A stretch of DNA of 64,000 nucleotides from DATBAK01 sp038240075. Its GTDB lineage: Bacteria > Actinomycetota > Acidimicrobiia > IMCC26256 > PALSA-610. Under the pieces are notes generated by a model. That model worked only from the letters and a program-made list of their open reading frames with translations. It made no database searches and was not told the DNA's origin. The stretch's first letter is position 1. The number at the start of each line of letters is the position of its first letter. The position numbers were made by a program, and so were the translations under genes. The stretch spans positions 9,686 through 73,685 of the forward strand of contig JBBSEC010000005.1 in assembly GCA_038240075.1 (NCBI GenBank), in the 5' to 3' direction. This document shows, piece by piece, positions 8,844 through 16,999 of this stretch.

Positions 8844-8864
8844 CTCGGTCGGACATCGACCGAG
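8844..8864. promoter_or_regulatory. Perfect 8-bp inverted repeat before secreted-protein gene
   Basis: CTCGGTCG and CGACCGAG flank a 5-base spacer, 35 bases before the ATG at 8900. It could be a hairpin in the 5' leader or a dimeric operator. No known family motif is recognised. Confidence 0.45.
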
Positions 8865-8899
8865 AAACCAGCCTCGACACACGTGGAAAAGGACCCATC

Positions 8900-9541
8900 A
8901 TGCGCAAGCTCGTTCTCCGGTCGGCGCTCGCACTCGCGATCGCAGCGACTGCCGGCCTCGGCGCCAACGCCGCCCTGGCTTCACCGGCCAAGGTGCCCTC
9001 GACAACCTTCAGTCTCTTCCCCAACGCGGTCAACATCCCCTGCCTGGCGAAGACCCCGGGCAAGACCCCGACCGCGAAGGCGACGGTCACACGCGGGAGC
9101 CTCAACGACACGCTCACGTTGAAGCTCGCAGGCTTCAAGCCCGGCCTCGCCTTCGACATGTTCACGGTGCAGAACACCAACCAGTCGGCCACCGGCACGC
9201 CCGTGACGATTCCGAACTTCGGGATGGCGTGGTACCAGTCGGACATCGAGATCGGCAGCAAGGGCACGGGCTCGGTCACGATCAAGACGATCCTGCTCGA
9301 CCAGATCTTCGGCTTCGACCCGGCCGTCGGGCTCGCACCGACGAACACCTTCCATGTCGGCTTCTGGTTCAACAACCCCACGAACGCGGCTGGATGCGGA
9401 TTCACCGGAACGACGCCGTTCAACGGCGAGCACACCGCCGGGCCGCTGGCCTTCATCACCCGGCCCAACGCGGCCACGAACCTCGGTCCGCTGTGCACCG
9501 ACCCGCACAAGGTCGGCACCACGTTCGTCTGCAACCCCTGA
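8900..9541 (+). CDS. Secreted protein of unknown function
   Basis: 213 residues with a clean Sec signal peptide (MRKLVLRSALALAIAATAGL, cleavage near ALASPA) and a mature region rich in Thr, Asn and Phe that is probably all beta. Phrases such as PGLAFDMFTVQNTNQSA and GFWFNNPTNAAGCGF, with four cysteines, suggest disulfides. I do not recognise the family. It follows the ECF sigma/anti-sigma pair, so it may be a target of that sigma factor, and it ends in a strong terminator hairpin at 9576. Confidence 0.75.
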   Translation: MRKLVLRSALALAIAATAGLGANAALASPAKVPSTTFSLFPNAVNIPCLAKTPGKTPTAKATVTRGSLNDTLTLKLAGFKPGLAFDMFTVQNTNQSATGTPVTIPNFGMAWYQSDIEIGSKGTGSVTIKTILLDQIFGFDPAVGLAPTNTFHVGFWFNNPTNAAGCGFTGTTPFNGEHTAGPLAFITRPNAATNLGPLCTDPHKVGTTFVCNP

Positions 9542-9575
9542 TCGAACGCACTGATCGAAACCATTGATCAAGCAC

Positions 9576-9611
9576 AGGGCGGGAGAGGGCAATGTCGCCC
9601 TCTCCCGCCTT
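9576..9611 (+). terminator. Strong hairpin terminator
   Basis: A perfect 13-bp GC-rich stem (GGCGGGAGAGGGC with its complement), 6-base loop AATGTC, extended by G-T and A-T pairs and followed by a short T-rich stretch. It lies 35 bases after the secreted-protein stop and separates the two sigma factor units. Confidence 0.85.
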
Positions 9612-9672
9612 GTTGCGCGTACGGTCACCTTCTGGGCTCGTGCGGTGTCTCTAGGGCTGTGTGGGAACGACG

Positions 9673-10161
9673 ATGACCACGGACAGCCAGATCGGGACGG
9701 CGGTCGAGACGACGCTCACCAACCTCTACCCGCGATTGCTGCGGTTCGCCGCCGTCGTCGGGAACGTCGACGAGGAGCCGTGCGATCTCGTGCAGGAGGC
9801 CGTGCTCAAGACGCTGCGCGCGCATCCCACGCTCGACGTCGACGATGCGGGTGCGTACCTGCGCCAGGCGATCCTCAGCGTCGCGAAGAACCGGTCACGC
9901 TCACTGGCGCGGCGGCGGATGGCACTGCCGCGGATGGTCACGGCCGCCAGCGCCACCGATTCATTCCCGTCGGATCTCGACGACCTCATGCGGCTCGCGC
10001 CCGAAGCGCGCGCCGTGCTCTACCTCACCGTCGTCGAGCAGCACACCCACGCCGAAGCCGCCGCGATCCTGGGATGCAGCGAGCGCGCGGCGCGGAAGCG
10101 TTCGTCGCGCGGCCTTCACCGCCTGCGCGCGCAACTGACCGAGGAGGCCGGCAATGAGTGA
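9673..10161 (+). CDS. Second ECF-type RNA polymerase sigma factor
   Basis: About 162 residues in two sigma regions: region 2 around LYPRLLRFAAVVGNVDEEPCDLVQEAVLKTL and region 4 around RAVLYLTVVEQHTHAEAAAILG...ERAARKRSSRGLHRLRAQL. It is divergent from the factor at 7549. The stop overlaps the start of the next gene by 8 bases, tying it to a membrane protein rather than to a recognisable anti-sigma factor. ATG 9673 is preferred; GTG 9661 is in frame upstream. Confidence 0.85.
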   Translation: MTTDSQIGTAVETTLTNLYPRLLRFAAVVGNVDEEPCDLVQEAVLKTLRAHPTLDVDDAGAYLRQAILSVAKNRSRSLARRRMALPRMVTAASATDSFPSDLDDLMRLAPEARAVLYLTVVEQHTHAEAAAILGCSERAARKRSSRGLHRLRAQLTEEAGNE

Positions 10162-11401
10162 ACCAGTCGAGCTCCGCGAGCGCCTCGAGCGGCTGGCGAA
10201 CCGCGGCGAGGATCGCGGACCGGAGTGGCTCATCGCGTCGGTGAACCGGGCCCTGACGGAACCAGCTCCGTCGCTCGAGCCCGCGCGTCGACCGCTTCGT
10301 CGCCCACTGATCACGGTCGCGTTCGCATTCGCCGCCGTGGTCGCGGTGGTCGCGGCGGTGGTCGCGTTCGGTCCTGGAGGCCACTTTTCGCCGTCGCCCG
10401 CGACGACCGCGACGTCGAGCACCACGCCGGTGAGCGCGCTCGACGGCCAGCCCGCGTTCTTCTCCTCCAACGACGGGTGGCTGTGTCAATCGCCCCTCGA
10501 GCGCACCACCGACGGCGGTCTCACCTGGCAGCGCATCGGCGTCGGCACGCCGGGCCTCACGGAGAACGGGGAGGCCTGCGCGTTCGCGCCGGGCGGGCAC
10601 GCGTGGGTCGCGATGTCCCCGCAACCACCCGACCTCGAGCTGCGTGTCGTCCGGGTCGTCGCCGGTCTTCACCGAGCCTTCGCGGCGGCACCGCTGCCCG
10701 GCGCGGGCGCGGGCGCGGCCGTGGTGTCGCTCTCCTTCGCCGACGCCCTCCACGGCTGGGCGCTCACGTCGGTTTCCAGCGGGCTCGCGCCGTCCTCGAC
10801 GGTGTACGCAACGACCGACGGCGGCGGGCACTGGCAACGGATCGCGACGAAGGTTCCGGTCGAGGGCCACCTGCGCTTCACCTCGCCGACTGACGGCTGG
10901 GGGCTTTCCCTGACCCAGCTCGAGCACACGACCGACGGCGGTCGGACCTGGCGAACGGTGCCGATCGCGGCGACGCCGGTCCTTCCCGAGAACGTGACCC
11001 GACAACTGTGGTCGGTGTCGGTGTTCGGCAACCGCATGGTGGTTGCCGGTCTCGACCCGAACCGCACCGGCGTCGAAGACTTCTTCGTCGAGGTCAGCAA
11101 CGACGGCGGGGCGCACTGGTCGCTCCAGCTCGTGGCGGCGAACGATGTCGCGCCACCGTTCGCGAAGCCGTGGCAGTTCGTCGCCGTCGACGCCGACCAC
11201 TGGCGCTACATCGACGGCCGGTCGTTCGCGAGCACCGACGACGCCGGCAAGACGTGGCGCGTACAGCCGAACGGTGGCGGTGAGCCGTCGATCAGCTTCG
11301 TCTCGCCCGACGACGCCTGGGTCGTGCGGTGCACGAACAGCGTCTGCTCCTCCGCGGTCACCCACGACGACGGGAAGACCTGGACGGTCACAGTGCCCTA
11401 A
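10154..11401 (+). CDS. Membrane-anchored Asp-box (BNR/sialidase-type) propeller protein
   Basis: 415 residues: a charged cytoplasmic N-terminus (about 1-50), one membrane helix near 52-72, then an extracellular propeller with at least six Asp-box repeats (TTDGGLTWQRI, TTDGGGHWQRI, TTDGGRTWRTV, SNDGGAHWSL, DDAGKTWRV, HDDGKTWTV). The fold resembles the Ycf48/sortilin-type group, not a catalytic sialidase. Its 5' end overlaps the sigma factor gene, so the cytoplasmic tail may act as an anti-sigma region. That role is inference from context. Confidence 0.82.
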   Translation: MSEPVELRERLERLANRGEDRGPEWLIASVNRALTEPAPSLEPARRPLRRPLITVAFAFAAVVAVVAAVVAFGPGGHFSPSPATTATSSTTPVSALDGQPAFFSSNDGWLCQSPLERTTDGGLTWQRIGVGTPGLTENGEACAFAPGGHAWVAMSPQPPDLELRVVRVVAGLHRAFAAAPLPGAGAGAAVVSLSFADALHGWALTSVSSGLAPSSTVYATTDGGGHWQRIATKVPVEGHLRFTSPTDGWGLSLTQLEHTTDGGRTWRTVPIAATPVLPENVTRQLWSVSVFGNRMVVAGLDPNRTGVEDFFVEVSNDGGAHWSLQLVAANDVAPPFAKPWQFVAVDADHWRYIDGRSFASTDDAGKTWRVQPNGGGEPSISFVSPDDAWVVRCTNSVCSSAVTHDDGKTWTVTVP

Positions 11402-11402
11402 A

Positions 11403-11461
11403 CCCCTGGTTCTGATGGTGCGGCGCGCCCGATTCGGGCGCGTGTGACCATCAGAACGGGG
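11403..11461. terminator. Long near-perfect hairpin between genes
   Basis: Outer arms CCCC...GTTCTGATGGT (11403-11419) pair with ACCATCAGAAC...GGGG (11447-11461), and inner arms CGCGCCCG/CGGGCGCG (11424-11442) close on a 3-base loop. It begins two bases after the Asp-box gene stop and ends 24 bases before plsY, so it probably terminates transcription; no T-tract follows. Confidence 0.7.
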
Positions 11462-11484
11462 GGCCGGCCGGTACGGTGCGCGGC

Positions 11485-12117
11485 ATGGCGGGATCACTGG
11501 GACGCGGCGGGGCTGCGCTCGTGGGGTATCTGCTCGGCTCGATCCCGTCGGCCGACATCGCCAGCAGGATCGCGACGCGCGGCGAGTTCGATCTCCGCAG
11601 CGTCGGGAGCGGCAATCCGGGCGCGACGAACGCGGCCGCGCAACTCGGCAAGTCCTGGGGCGCGCTCGTGCTCGCGGCCGACCTCGCGAAGGGCACGGCC
11701 GCGGGCTTCGCGGGCCGCGCTGTCGGCGGCGACGCCGGCGGGTACATCGCGGCCACCGCCGCGGTCGCGGGCCATATCGCGCCGCCGTGGAGCGGCTTCA
11801 GGGGTGGCAAGGGTGTCGCGACCTCGGCGGGCGCGTGCCTCGCGGTGTTCCCCGCGTACTTTCCGATGAACGCCGCGGTCACCGCCCTCGGCGCGAGCCA
11901 GGCGCGCAACGCCGAGCGCGCCGTGCAGCTCGCCGCGGTCGCGTGGGTCGGCGCGGGGTTCGCATGGTGGCGCTACCAACTGCCCAACGGGTGGGGGCCA
12001 CCACCGACGCGCGGGTTGCCGGCGTTCTCGGTCGCCAGCTGCGCGCTGATCCTCGGCGCGTTCGCGCGCGCCCGGCGCGCCGGGGTCGCGAACGGCGGCG
12101 CGAGCGACGGCTCGTGA
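11485..12117 (+). CDS. plsY: Glycerol-3-phosphate acyltransferase PlsY
   Basis: Membrane enzyme that moves an acyl group from acyl-phosphate to glycerol-3-phosphate, the first step of phospholipid synthesis. The family motifs are present: GYLLGSIPSADI at the N-terminus, GSGNPGATNAAAQLG and GHIAPPWSGFRGGKGVATSAG. About 210 residues from ATG 11485 (GTG 11476 also possible). The C-terminal part, WWRYQLPNGWGPPPTRGLPAF, is unusually hydrophilic for PlsY. The stop overlaps the next GTG by four bases. Confidence 0.88.
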   Translation: MAGSLGRGGAALVGYLLGSIPSADIASRIATRGEFDLRSVGSGNPGATNAAAQLGKSWGALVLAADLAKGTAAGFAGRAVGGDAGGYIAATAAVAGHIAPPWSGFRGGKGVATSAGACLAVFPAYFPMNAAVTALGASQARNAERAVQLAAVAWVGAGFAWWRYQLPNGWGPPPTRGLPAFSVASCALILGAFARARRAGVANGGASDGS

Positions 12118-13088
12118 CGACGGACGAACGGCATCCCGAAGAACGGCGGGCCGAAGCCGAGATCGGTGCGCTGCACGACGAGATCGTCGAAACCGAGGAG
12201 GCCGTCGAGGGCCGCACGTCGGAGCTGCTCGACCGCCATCGCCGGACGGGTGTCGCCGTCCGCCTCCTCCAGGCCGTCATGCGCGAGCAGGGCGAAGAAC
12301 AGGTTGGGCTGGCCGCATCGGGCGCGGCGTTCTGGCTCATCATCTCGTCGTTCCCCACCGCGATCGCGGCGGTCAGCATCTTCGGCCTCGTTGTGAGCCC
12401 CCACGATGTCGCCAAGGATCTCGCCGGCCTCGCGAACGCCGGGCCGTCGTCGCTCGGATCGATCGTGACCGACCAGTTGACGCGGGTCGCGGCGGGCGAC
12501 CACGTCGGCCTCTCGACCGGTCTCGTCGTCTCGCTCGTGTTGGCCCTCTGGAGCGCGTCGGCCGGCATCTACAACCTCGAGCGCGCGATCCGCACCGCCT
12601 ACGGGCTCCGTCCCGAGCGGTACGTCGACGCGCGCGGGCGCGCCTTCATCGGCGCGTTCGCAACGGTCGTCGCGCTCGGGCTCCTTGCGTTGATCTCCGC
12701 CACCCTGTCGGGCGTCCTCGCGCACGTGCACCTGCCGGCGCTCGTTGCGACCGCGGTCGGCATCCCGACCCTGTTGGTCTTCGTCACCGCGCTGATCGCA
12801 GGTCTGTACCGGTTCTCGATCGCGCGCCCGGCCGGCTTCCGGGCGATCCTTCCCGGCGCACTCGCGTCGGCGTGCGGCCTCGCGCTCGTGGCCGTCGGGT
12901 TCAGCACGTACCTGCACTTCTCTACCCGGTTCACGGCTGTGTACGGCGCGCTGGCCGGGGCCGTCATCGCGATGATCGGCACCTACCTCGCGGTCTACGT
13001 CGTGCTGCTCGGCGCGGTGCTCAACGTGCAGCTCACCGGCCGCGTCGCGCACGAGCTCGACGACGAGGACGACGGCCCGCTTCCGTAG
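12114..13088 (+). CDS. YihY/virulence factor BrkB family membrane protein
   Basis: 324 residues from a GTG that overlaps the plsY stop. An acidic N-terminal segment (EIVETEEAVEGRTSELLDRH) precedes about six membrane helices. The family signature is visible in AASGAAFWLIISSFPTAIAAVSIFGL, LWSASAGIYNLERAIRTAYG and the last helices around IGTYLAVYVVLLGAVLN. Function in this family is still poorly defined; coupling with plsY suggests an envelope role. Confidence 0.85.
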   Translation: MTTDERHPEERRAEAEIGALHDEIVETEEAVEGRTSELLDRHRRTGVAVRLLQAVMREQGEEQVGLAASGAAFWLIISSFPTAIAAVSIFGLVVSPHDVAKDLAGLANAGPSSLGSIVTDQLTRVAAGDHVGLSTGLVVSLVLALWSASAGIYNLERAIRTAYGLRPERYVDARGRAFIGAFATVVALGLLALISATLSGVLAHVHLPALVATAVGIPTLLVFVTALIAGLYRFSIARPAGFRAILPGALASACGLALVAVGFSTYLHFSTRFTAVYGALAGAVIAMIGTYLAVYVVLLGAVLNVQLTGRVAHELDDEDDGPLP

Positions 13089-13097
13089 CTCGCCCGC

Positions 13098-13608
13098 CTA
13101 CCGGACCCGGCGCGCGACCGCGAGGTAGCGACCCTCGCCGTCGTCGATCTCGATCGGTTCCCATCCCGTGGACGAGAACGCCGCGGCGACGTTGTCGGGA
13201 GCGCGAATGTCGTCGACACGCAGCTCGTGGCCGTGGCGTTCGGCCAATACCGCGCGCCCGACGGGATGGAACAACGCGAGGTGTCCGCCGGCACGGGTGA
13301 CGGCCGCGAAGCGTCGCAGACCGTCGAGCGGATCGTCGAGATGGGTGACGAGACCGGCCGCGAGCACACCGTCGAACGCGTCGGGGCGAAACGGCGACCG
13401 GTTCGCGTCGCCCAGCACGAACGCGGCGACGGCGCCGTGCCCGGCACCGTCGGCCGCGTGCAACATCTCCGGCGTCGCATCGAGAGAACCGTGCCCCGAT
13501 CGGCAGGTGCAGCGCGCGCACCGCGAGCGCGAACGCGGGACCGTCGTCGGGGAAGCGCGCGTCCCACGTTGCCGCACGCGGTCCGAAGACCTCGCGCCGA
13601 CTCGTCAC
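13098..13608 (-). pseudogene. Class I SAM methyltransferase with internal deletion
   Basis: The N-terminal part (from GTG 13608, VTSRREVFGPRAATWDARFP... to LPIGAR) and the C-terminal part (LDATPEMLHAADGAGHG... to RYLAVARRVR at 13098) are clearly one methyltransferase but lie in different frames. Relatives have a stretch of about 25-30 residues between them, holding the SAM-binding motif I (LDxGCGTG). That stretch is absent, and the frame changes near 13490. A real or assembly-derived deletion of roughly 80 bases is the simplest reading. As written, the product cannot bind SAM normally. Confidence 0.75.
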
Positions 13609-13662
13609 CGAACCAGAGCCTACGACCGCGCGCGACGGTACGGCCGCTCCTACGATGACACC

Positions 13663-14022
13663 GTGAGCATCCCGGTCGATCTCGCAGCGCTCCGCGCGCA
13701 GATCCAGAGGTTCGGCTCGAACGCGATCCTCGTGACGACCTCGGACGACGGTCCGCCGCACGTCTCGTCGGTCGTCGTGACGTTCGCCGGAGACGACCTC
13801 GCGATGGGTGCTGGTCGGCGGACGCGCGCGAACGTCGCGCAGCATCCCGATGTCGCGCTCGTCTGGACGGCCGAGATCGATCCCGACTACTGCCTCATCG
13901 TCGACGCGGTCGTCGACGAACCACCGGGCGAGAGCCTGATCGTGCGCCCCACCGCCGCGGTGCTGCATCGCCTCGCGAGCGCGCCGGGCGAGATCCCGCA
14001 GTGCCGGCCGCTCGAACCCTGA
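13663..14022 (+). CDS. Pyridoxamine 5'-phosphate oxidase-like split-barrel protein
   Basis: 119 residues from GTG 13663. The split-barrel flavin-binding pattern is visible: SNAILVTTSDDGPPHVSSVVV, then DLAMGAGRRTRANVAQHPDVALVW, then YCLIVDAVV. In actinobacteria such small proteins bind FMN, F420 or heme, and the sequence does not decide which. It is divergent from the damaged methyltransferase gene and convergent with the serine hydrolase. Confidence 0.78.
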   Translation: MSIPVDLAALRAQIQRFGSNAILVTTSDDGPPHVSSVVVTFAGDDLAMGAGRRTRANVAQHPDVALVWTAEIDPDYCLIVDAVVDEPPGESLIVRPTAAVLHRLASAPGEIPQCRPLEP

Positions 14023-14025
14023 GCT

Positions 14026-15084
14026 TCACACCTGGGCGACCGCACACGCGAGCTCGACGAGCCGCTCGGGCGGCACCTCCTGCACGTTGGCGTGCAGCGC
14101 GACCGTGGTTCCCCACCCTGGGAACGCGGCGATGAACGCGCTCGATCCGGGGATGTTGCCGGCGTGCCCGTAGGCCGACCAGGAGCCGTCCGCCGACTGT
14201 TCGCCGTAACCGACGACACCGAGGCCGTGGCCGACGCCCTCGGCATCGGCCACGGCCGTGCTCCCGAGGAATCGCGCCCGCATCCGAGGCGACAACCAGT
14301 CGCCGAGATAGAGCGCCTCGGCCCACGAGAGCAGGTCGGTGAGCGTTGAGGTCATGCCGCCCGCGGCATACGCCGAAGAGATCAACGCGGCGTTGGGGAA
14401 GTCGCGCACGTCGAGCGTGCGCGGCGACGACGGTCCCGCGTTCCCGATGGACTCGAGGTCGAACCAGCCGTTCATCAGGTCGTCGGTGACGCGGTCGTCG
14501 TACGTCGTGTCGGCGAGCGCAAGCGGCGTCGTGATCCGATTCGCGAGCACCGTCGCGAAGTCGGCACCGGAGATGCATTCCGTGATGAGTCCGAGCAGGT
14601 TGTAATCGGTGTTCGAATAGCGGTAGCTCTCACCGGGTCGTGCGTACGGCGGAATCGACGCCATGAGATCGACGAGCTCCACGGGCGTGAACCGGCGGTC
14701 GAGATCGGCGAGCAGCAACGCGAAGAACTCGGACTGCGCGTCGAAGATCATGTCGGCAGTGCCGGCGGTGTGGTCGAGCAGTGCGCGGATCGTGATCGCC
14801 GACGCGTACGGGTAGCTCGGCACCCATGGTTCGATGGTCGCCTCGAGCGTCAGCTCACCCCGGTCGACGAGATCGAGCACGAGCGCACTCGTGAACGTCT
14901 TCGTGACGCTGGCAATCCGAAACCTGCGCGACACCGACATGGGCGTGCTCGGGTCGCGGCCGTCGATCCCCCACGCCGCCAGCACCGGCGGCCGACCGGC
15001 ACTCCGCACGCCGGCGCTCGCCCCCGGCACACCGAGCTCGGCGCAGAACGGCTCGAGCAGGTCGACGATCTGGTCGGTGAGCAT
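14026..15084 (-). CDS. Serine hydrolase, beta-lactamase class C/DD-peptidase fold
   Basis: About 352 residues with the SxxK nucleophile motif SVTK in RIASVTKTFTSALVLDLVDR, the second motif YSN in YRYSNTDYNLLGL, and a C-terminal HAGN in YGHAGNIPGSS that may replace the KTG box. No signal peptide is visible, so the protein is probably cytoplasmic and acts as an esterase or peptidase. ATG 15084 is preferred to the in-frame GTG 15117. Confidence 0.88.
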   Translation of the reverse strand: MLTDQIVDLLEPFCAELGVPGASAGVRSAGRPPVLAAWGIDGRDPSTPMSVSRRFRIASVTKTFTSALVLDLVDRGELTLEATIEPWVPSYPYASAITIRALLDHTAGTADMIFDAQSEFFALLLADLDRRFTPVELVDLMASIPPYARPGESYRYSNTDYNLLGLITECISGADFATVLANRITTPLALADTTYDDRVTDDLMNGWFDLESIGNAGPSSPRTLDVRDFPNAALISSAYAAGGMTSTLTDLLSWAEALYLGDWLSPRMRARFLGSTAVADAEGVGHGLGVVGYGEQSADGSWSAYGHAGNIPGSSAFIAAFPGWGTTVALHANVQEVPPERLVELACAVAQV

Positions 15085-15135
15085 GGCGGCACCGTAAATG
15101 ATCAGGGAACCTTGCACGAGGGTTCTTGATGATCG

Positions 15136-15979
15136 CTAGAGCGGAGGCAGGCCGATCGGGTTGGGGTACCGGATCAGGCCGGACCGCGAGACCGCCTCGG
15201 CCGCGGGACTCAGGATCGCGACGATGCGATCGACCTCGGCGGCGCTCGTGTCGTTCCACAGGTCGGCGGCCAACCGGTCGGTGGTGGCTTCGACCTCGAG
15301 GCGCAGTGCCCGCCCGTCGGCGGTCAGGTCGCCGGTGCCGTCGACCAGACCGCGCGCGACAACGCCCGACCGCGTCGGCCCAGTCGTCGCCGTTCCAGCC
15401 GCGCGTCACCTGCAGATCGTTCGGGTCGTGGCCGCGCTCGAGCGCGATCAACACGTGGGCCTCGATGCCGTCGAGCCCCGCCGCGGTGAGCGCGGCGACA
15501 TGCCCGTCGCCACGGTGCTCCCGCAGCGTCGTGCACAACTGCCAGAGCGCGAGAACCGGATCGCCGGGCAAGGGCAACGCGCGGTTCGCGGCGAACAACG
15601 GTCGTCCCGCGCCGGCAACCCGCTCGGTCGCGCGCGCCAGCCCGTCGTTCACAGCGGCCGCAACCGCGGCGATCGAAGGGAGCAACCGCACGAGCGTCGC
15701 CGCCGCCGCTTCGGCCCGGGCATCGACGAGCGTTTCGGGAGTCTCGTGCGACCAGACGTCGGGCACCCAACGCGCGACGAACGCCGGCGCGAAGTTGAAG
15801 AACGTCGCTTCCACCACGGGAGCACTGACCGCGCCCATCGGTGCGCCACGGAAACCGAAGTAGCTCATCCAGAAGCCCGACATGCCCGCGGCGCGGCCGG
15901 CGGCGTCGGTCTCCTCGCCGAAGTAGCTGACCGCGTGCAGCGTCTCGAATCGAGACCAGAGCGTGCGCGCGACGTGCAT
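15136..15979 (-). pseudogene. SCO6745-family protein gene with one frameshift
   Basis: From ATG 15979 the frame reads MHVARTLWSRFETLHAVSYF... to RGWNGDDWADAVGR. The rest continues in another frame as VARGLVDGTGDLTADG ... IRYPNPIGLPPL and stops at 15136. Both halves match the actinobacterial SCO6745 family, which has a winged-helix-like C-terminal part. The switch is near 15350-15372, in a GC-alternating run, and fits one extra base. Sequencing error is as likely as real damage. Confidence 0.75.
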
Positions 15980-15990
15980 GTGGACCTCTC

Positions 15991-16368
15991 TCAGAGCGCG
16001 GCCGCGATGGCCATACCCAGCGCGGCCGCGGCCGCGCCCGCGAGCAGACTTCCGGCGGCATAACGGATCGCGTCGGCGCCTTCGCCCTCTTCGAGGAGCC
16101 GGATGGTCTCGAAGGTGAAGGTGGAGAAGGTCGTGTACGCACCGCAGAAACCGGTGCCGAGCCAGACCTTCGGGGTGTTCGGGAACGCGTGATAGAGCGC
16201 CGCGCCCGTGATGATGCCCAGCAGCAGCGAGCCGGTCACGTTGATGATGAAGGTGCCCCACGGAACGTCGCCTGCGGTTCGGTCCGAGACGATGCCGTCG
16301 AGGAGGTAGCGCGCCGGTGCTCCGATCGCTCCCGCGACGGCGAGCCCGATCCCGATCTCGGGAGTCAC
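15991..16368 (-). CDS. crcB: Fluoride channel CrcB/Fluc, second of pair
   Basis: 125-residue, four-helix membrane protein that exports fluoride as a dual-topology or hetero dimer. Key motifs are present: GAIGAPARYLLD, GTFIINVTGSLLLG and GFCGAYTTFSTFTFET (the phenylalanine box). Its start overlaps the upstream crcB stop by four bases. Paired crcB genes are usual in Gram-positive bacteria, where the two proteins assemble in opposite orientation. Confidence 0.94.
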   Translation of the reverse strand: MTPEIGIGLAVAGAIGAPARYLLDGIVSDRTAGDVPWGTFIINVTGSLLLGIITGAALYHAFPNTPKVWLGTGFCGAYTTFSTFTFETIRLLEEGEGADAIRYAAGSLLAGAAAAALGMAIAAAL

Positions 16369-16844
16369 GAAGCAACGACCGTGTCGTTACGACCGAGCCG
16401 TGCGAGCACGATCCCGGCCCACACCGCCGCGAGCCCCACGACCAGGCTCGCCAGCGCGTAGACGATGCCGATGGCGGCGTGCCCGTCCTTGATCAGCAGT
16501 TCGGTCTCGACGGCGAAGGTCGAGAACGTGGTGAACGCGCCGAGAAACCCGGTCGCGAAGAACGGCTGCACGTACCGCGTCGGCGGGAAGCGGTCGATCA
16601 CGAGCACCAGCAGGAATCCGAGCGCGAAGCTGCCCGAGACGTTGGTGGCGAAGGTCGCCCACGGGAACGTGTCCTTCGCCACATGGATGATCTGCGCGAC
16701 TTCGTAACGCGCCGGCGCACCGAGGGCGCCACCCGCGGCAATGGCGAGCAGCACGCCGGGCCGCGCGCGCGTGCGATCGCGCCGCGCGAGATCGGGGTCG
16801 ATGGGAACGTCCCGTTCGTCTCCAGTGTCTGCAACTTCGCTCAC
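16365..16844 (-). CDS. crcB: Fluoride channel CrcB/Fluc, first of pair
   Basis: 159 residues: a polar, charged N-terminal extension of about 30 residues, then the CrcB core with GGALGAPARYEVAQ, ATFATNVSGSFALG and GFLGAFTTFSTFAVET. GTG start at 16844 with a GGAG ribosome-binding site just upstream. That site is part of the fluoride riboswitch expression platform (16850-16924), so both channels are probably made only when fluoride is present. Confidence 0.93.
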   Translation of the reverse strand: MSEVADTGDERDVPIDPDLARRDRTRARPGVLLAIAAGGALGAPARYEVAQIIHVAKDTFPWATFATNVSGSFALGFLLVLVIDRFPPTRYVQPFFATGFLGAFTTFSTFAVETELLIKDGHAAIGIVYALASLVVGLAAVWAGIVLARLGRNDTVVAS

Positions 16845-16849
16845 GCACG

Positions 16850-16924
16850 CTCCTACCGACGAGCACCGACAACATCAGGTAGGAGCCATCAGCCTTGCGG
16901 CGATCAATGGCGAGCTCCATCGCC
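16850..16924 (-). promoter_or_regulatory. Fluoride riboswitch (crcB motif) with translational switch
   Basis: On the minus strand the conserved aptamer words GGCGATGGAGCTCGCC (from 16924) and GATGGCTCCTACC (ending 16879) appear in the right order and spacing. Downstream, GGTAGGAG (16857-16850) is complementary to the CTCCTACC of the aptamer and includes the GGAG used by crcB. When fluoride holds the aptamer, the ribosome site should be free; without fluoride, CTCCTACC can pair with it. The same pairing forms the terminator in the well-known Bacillus example; here it appears to act on translation. Confidence 0.92.
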
Positions 16925-16999
16925 GCCGCCGACCGTAGCAACCGCGCCTGGTCACTTCAACGAATGGCAGCGGCCCGCCCCCGCGGGCAACCTGGGGCC

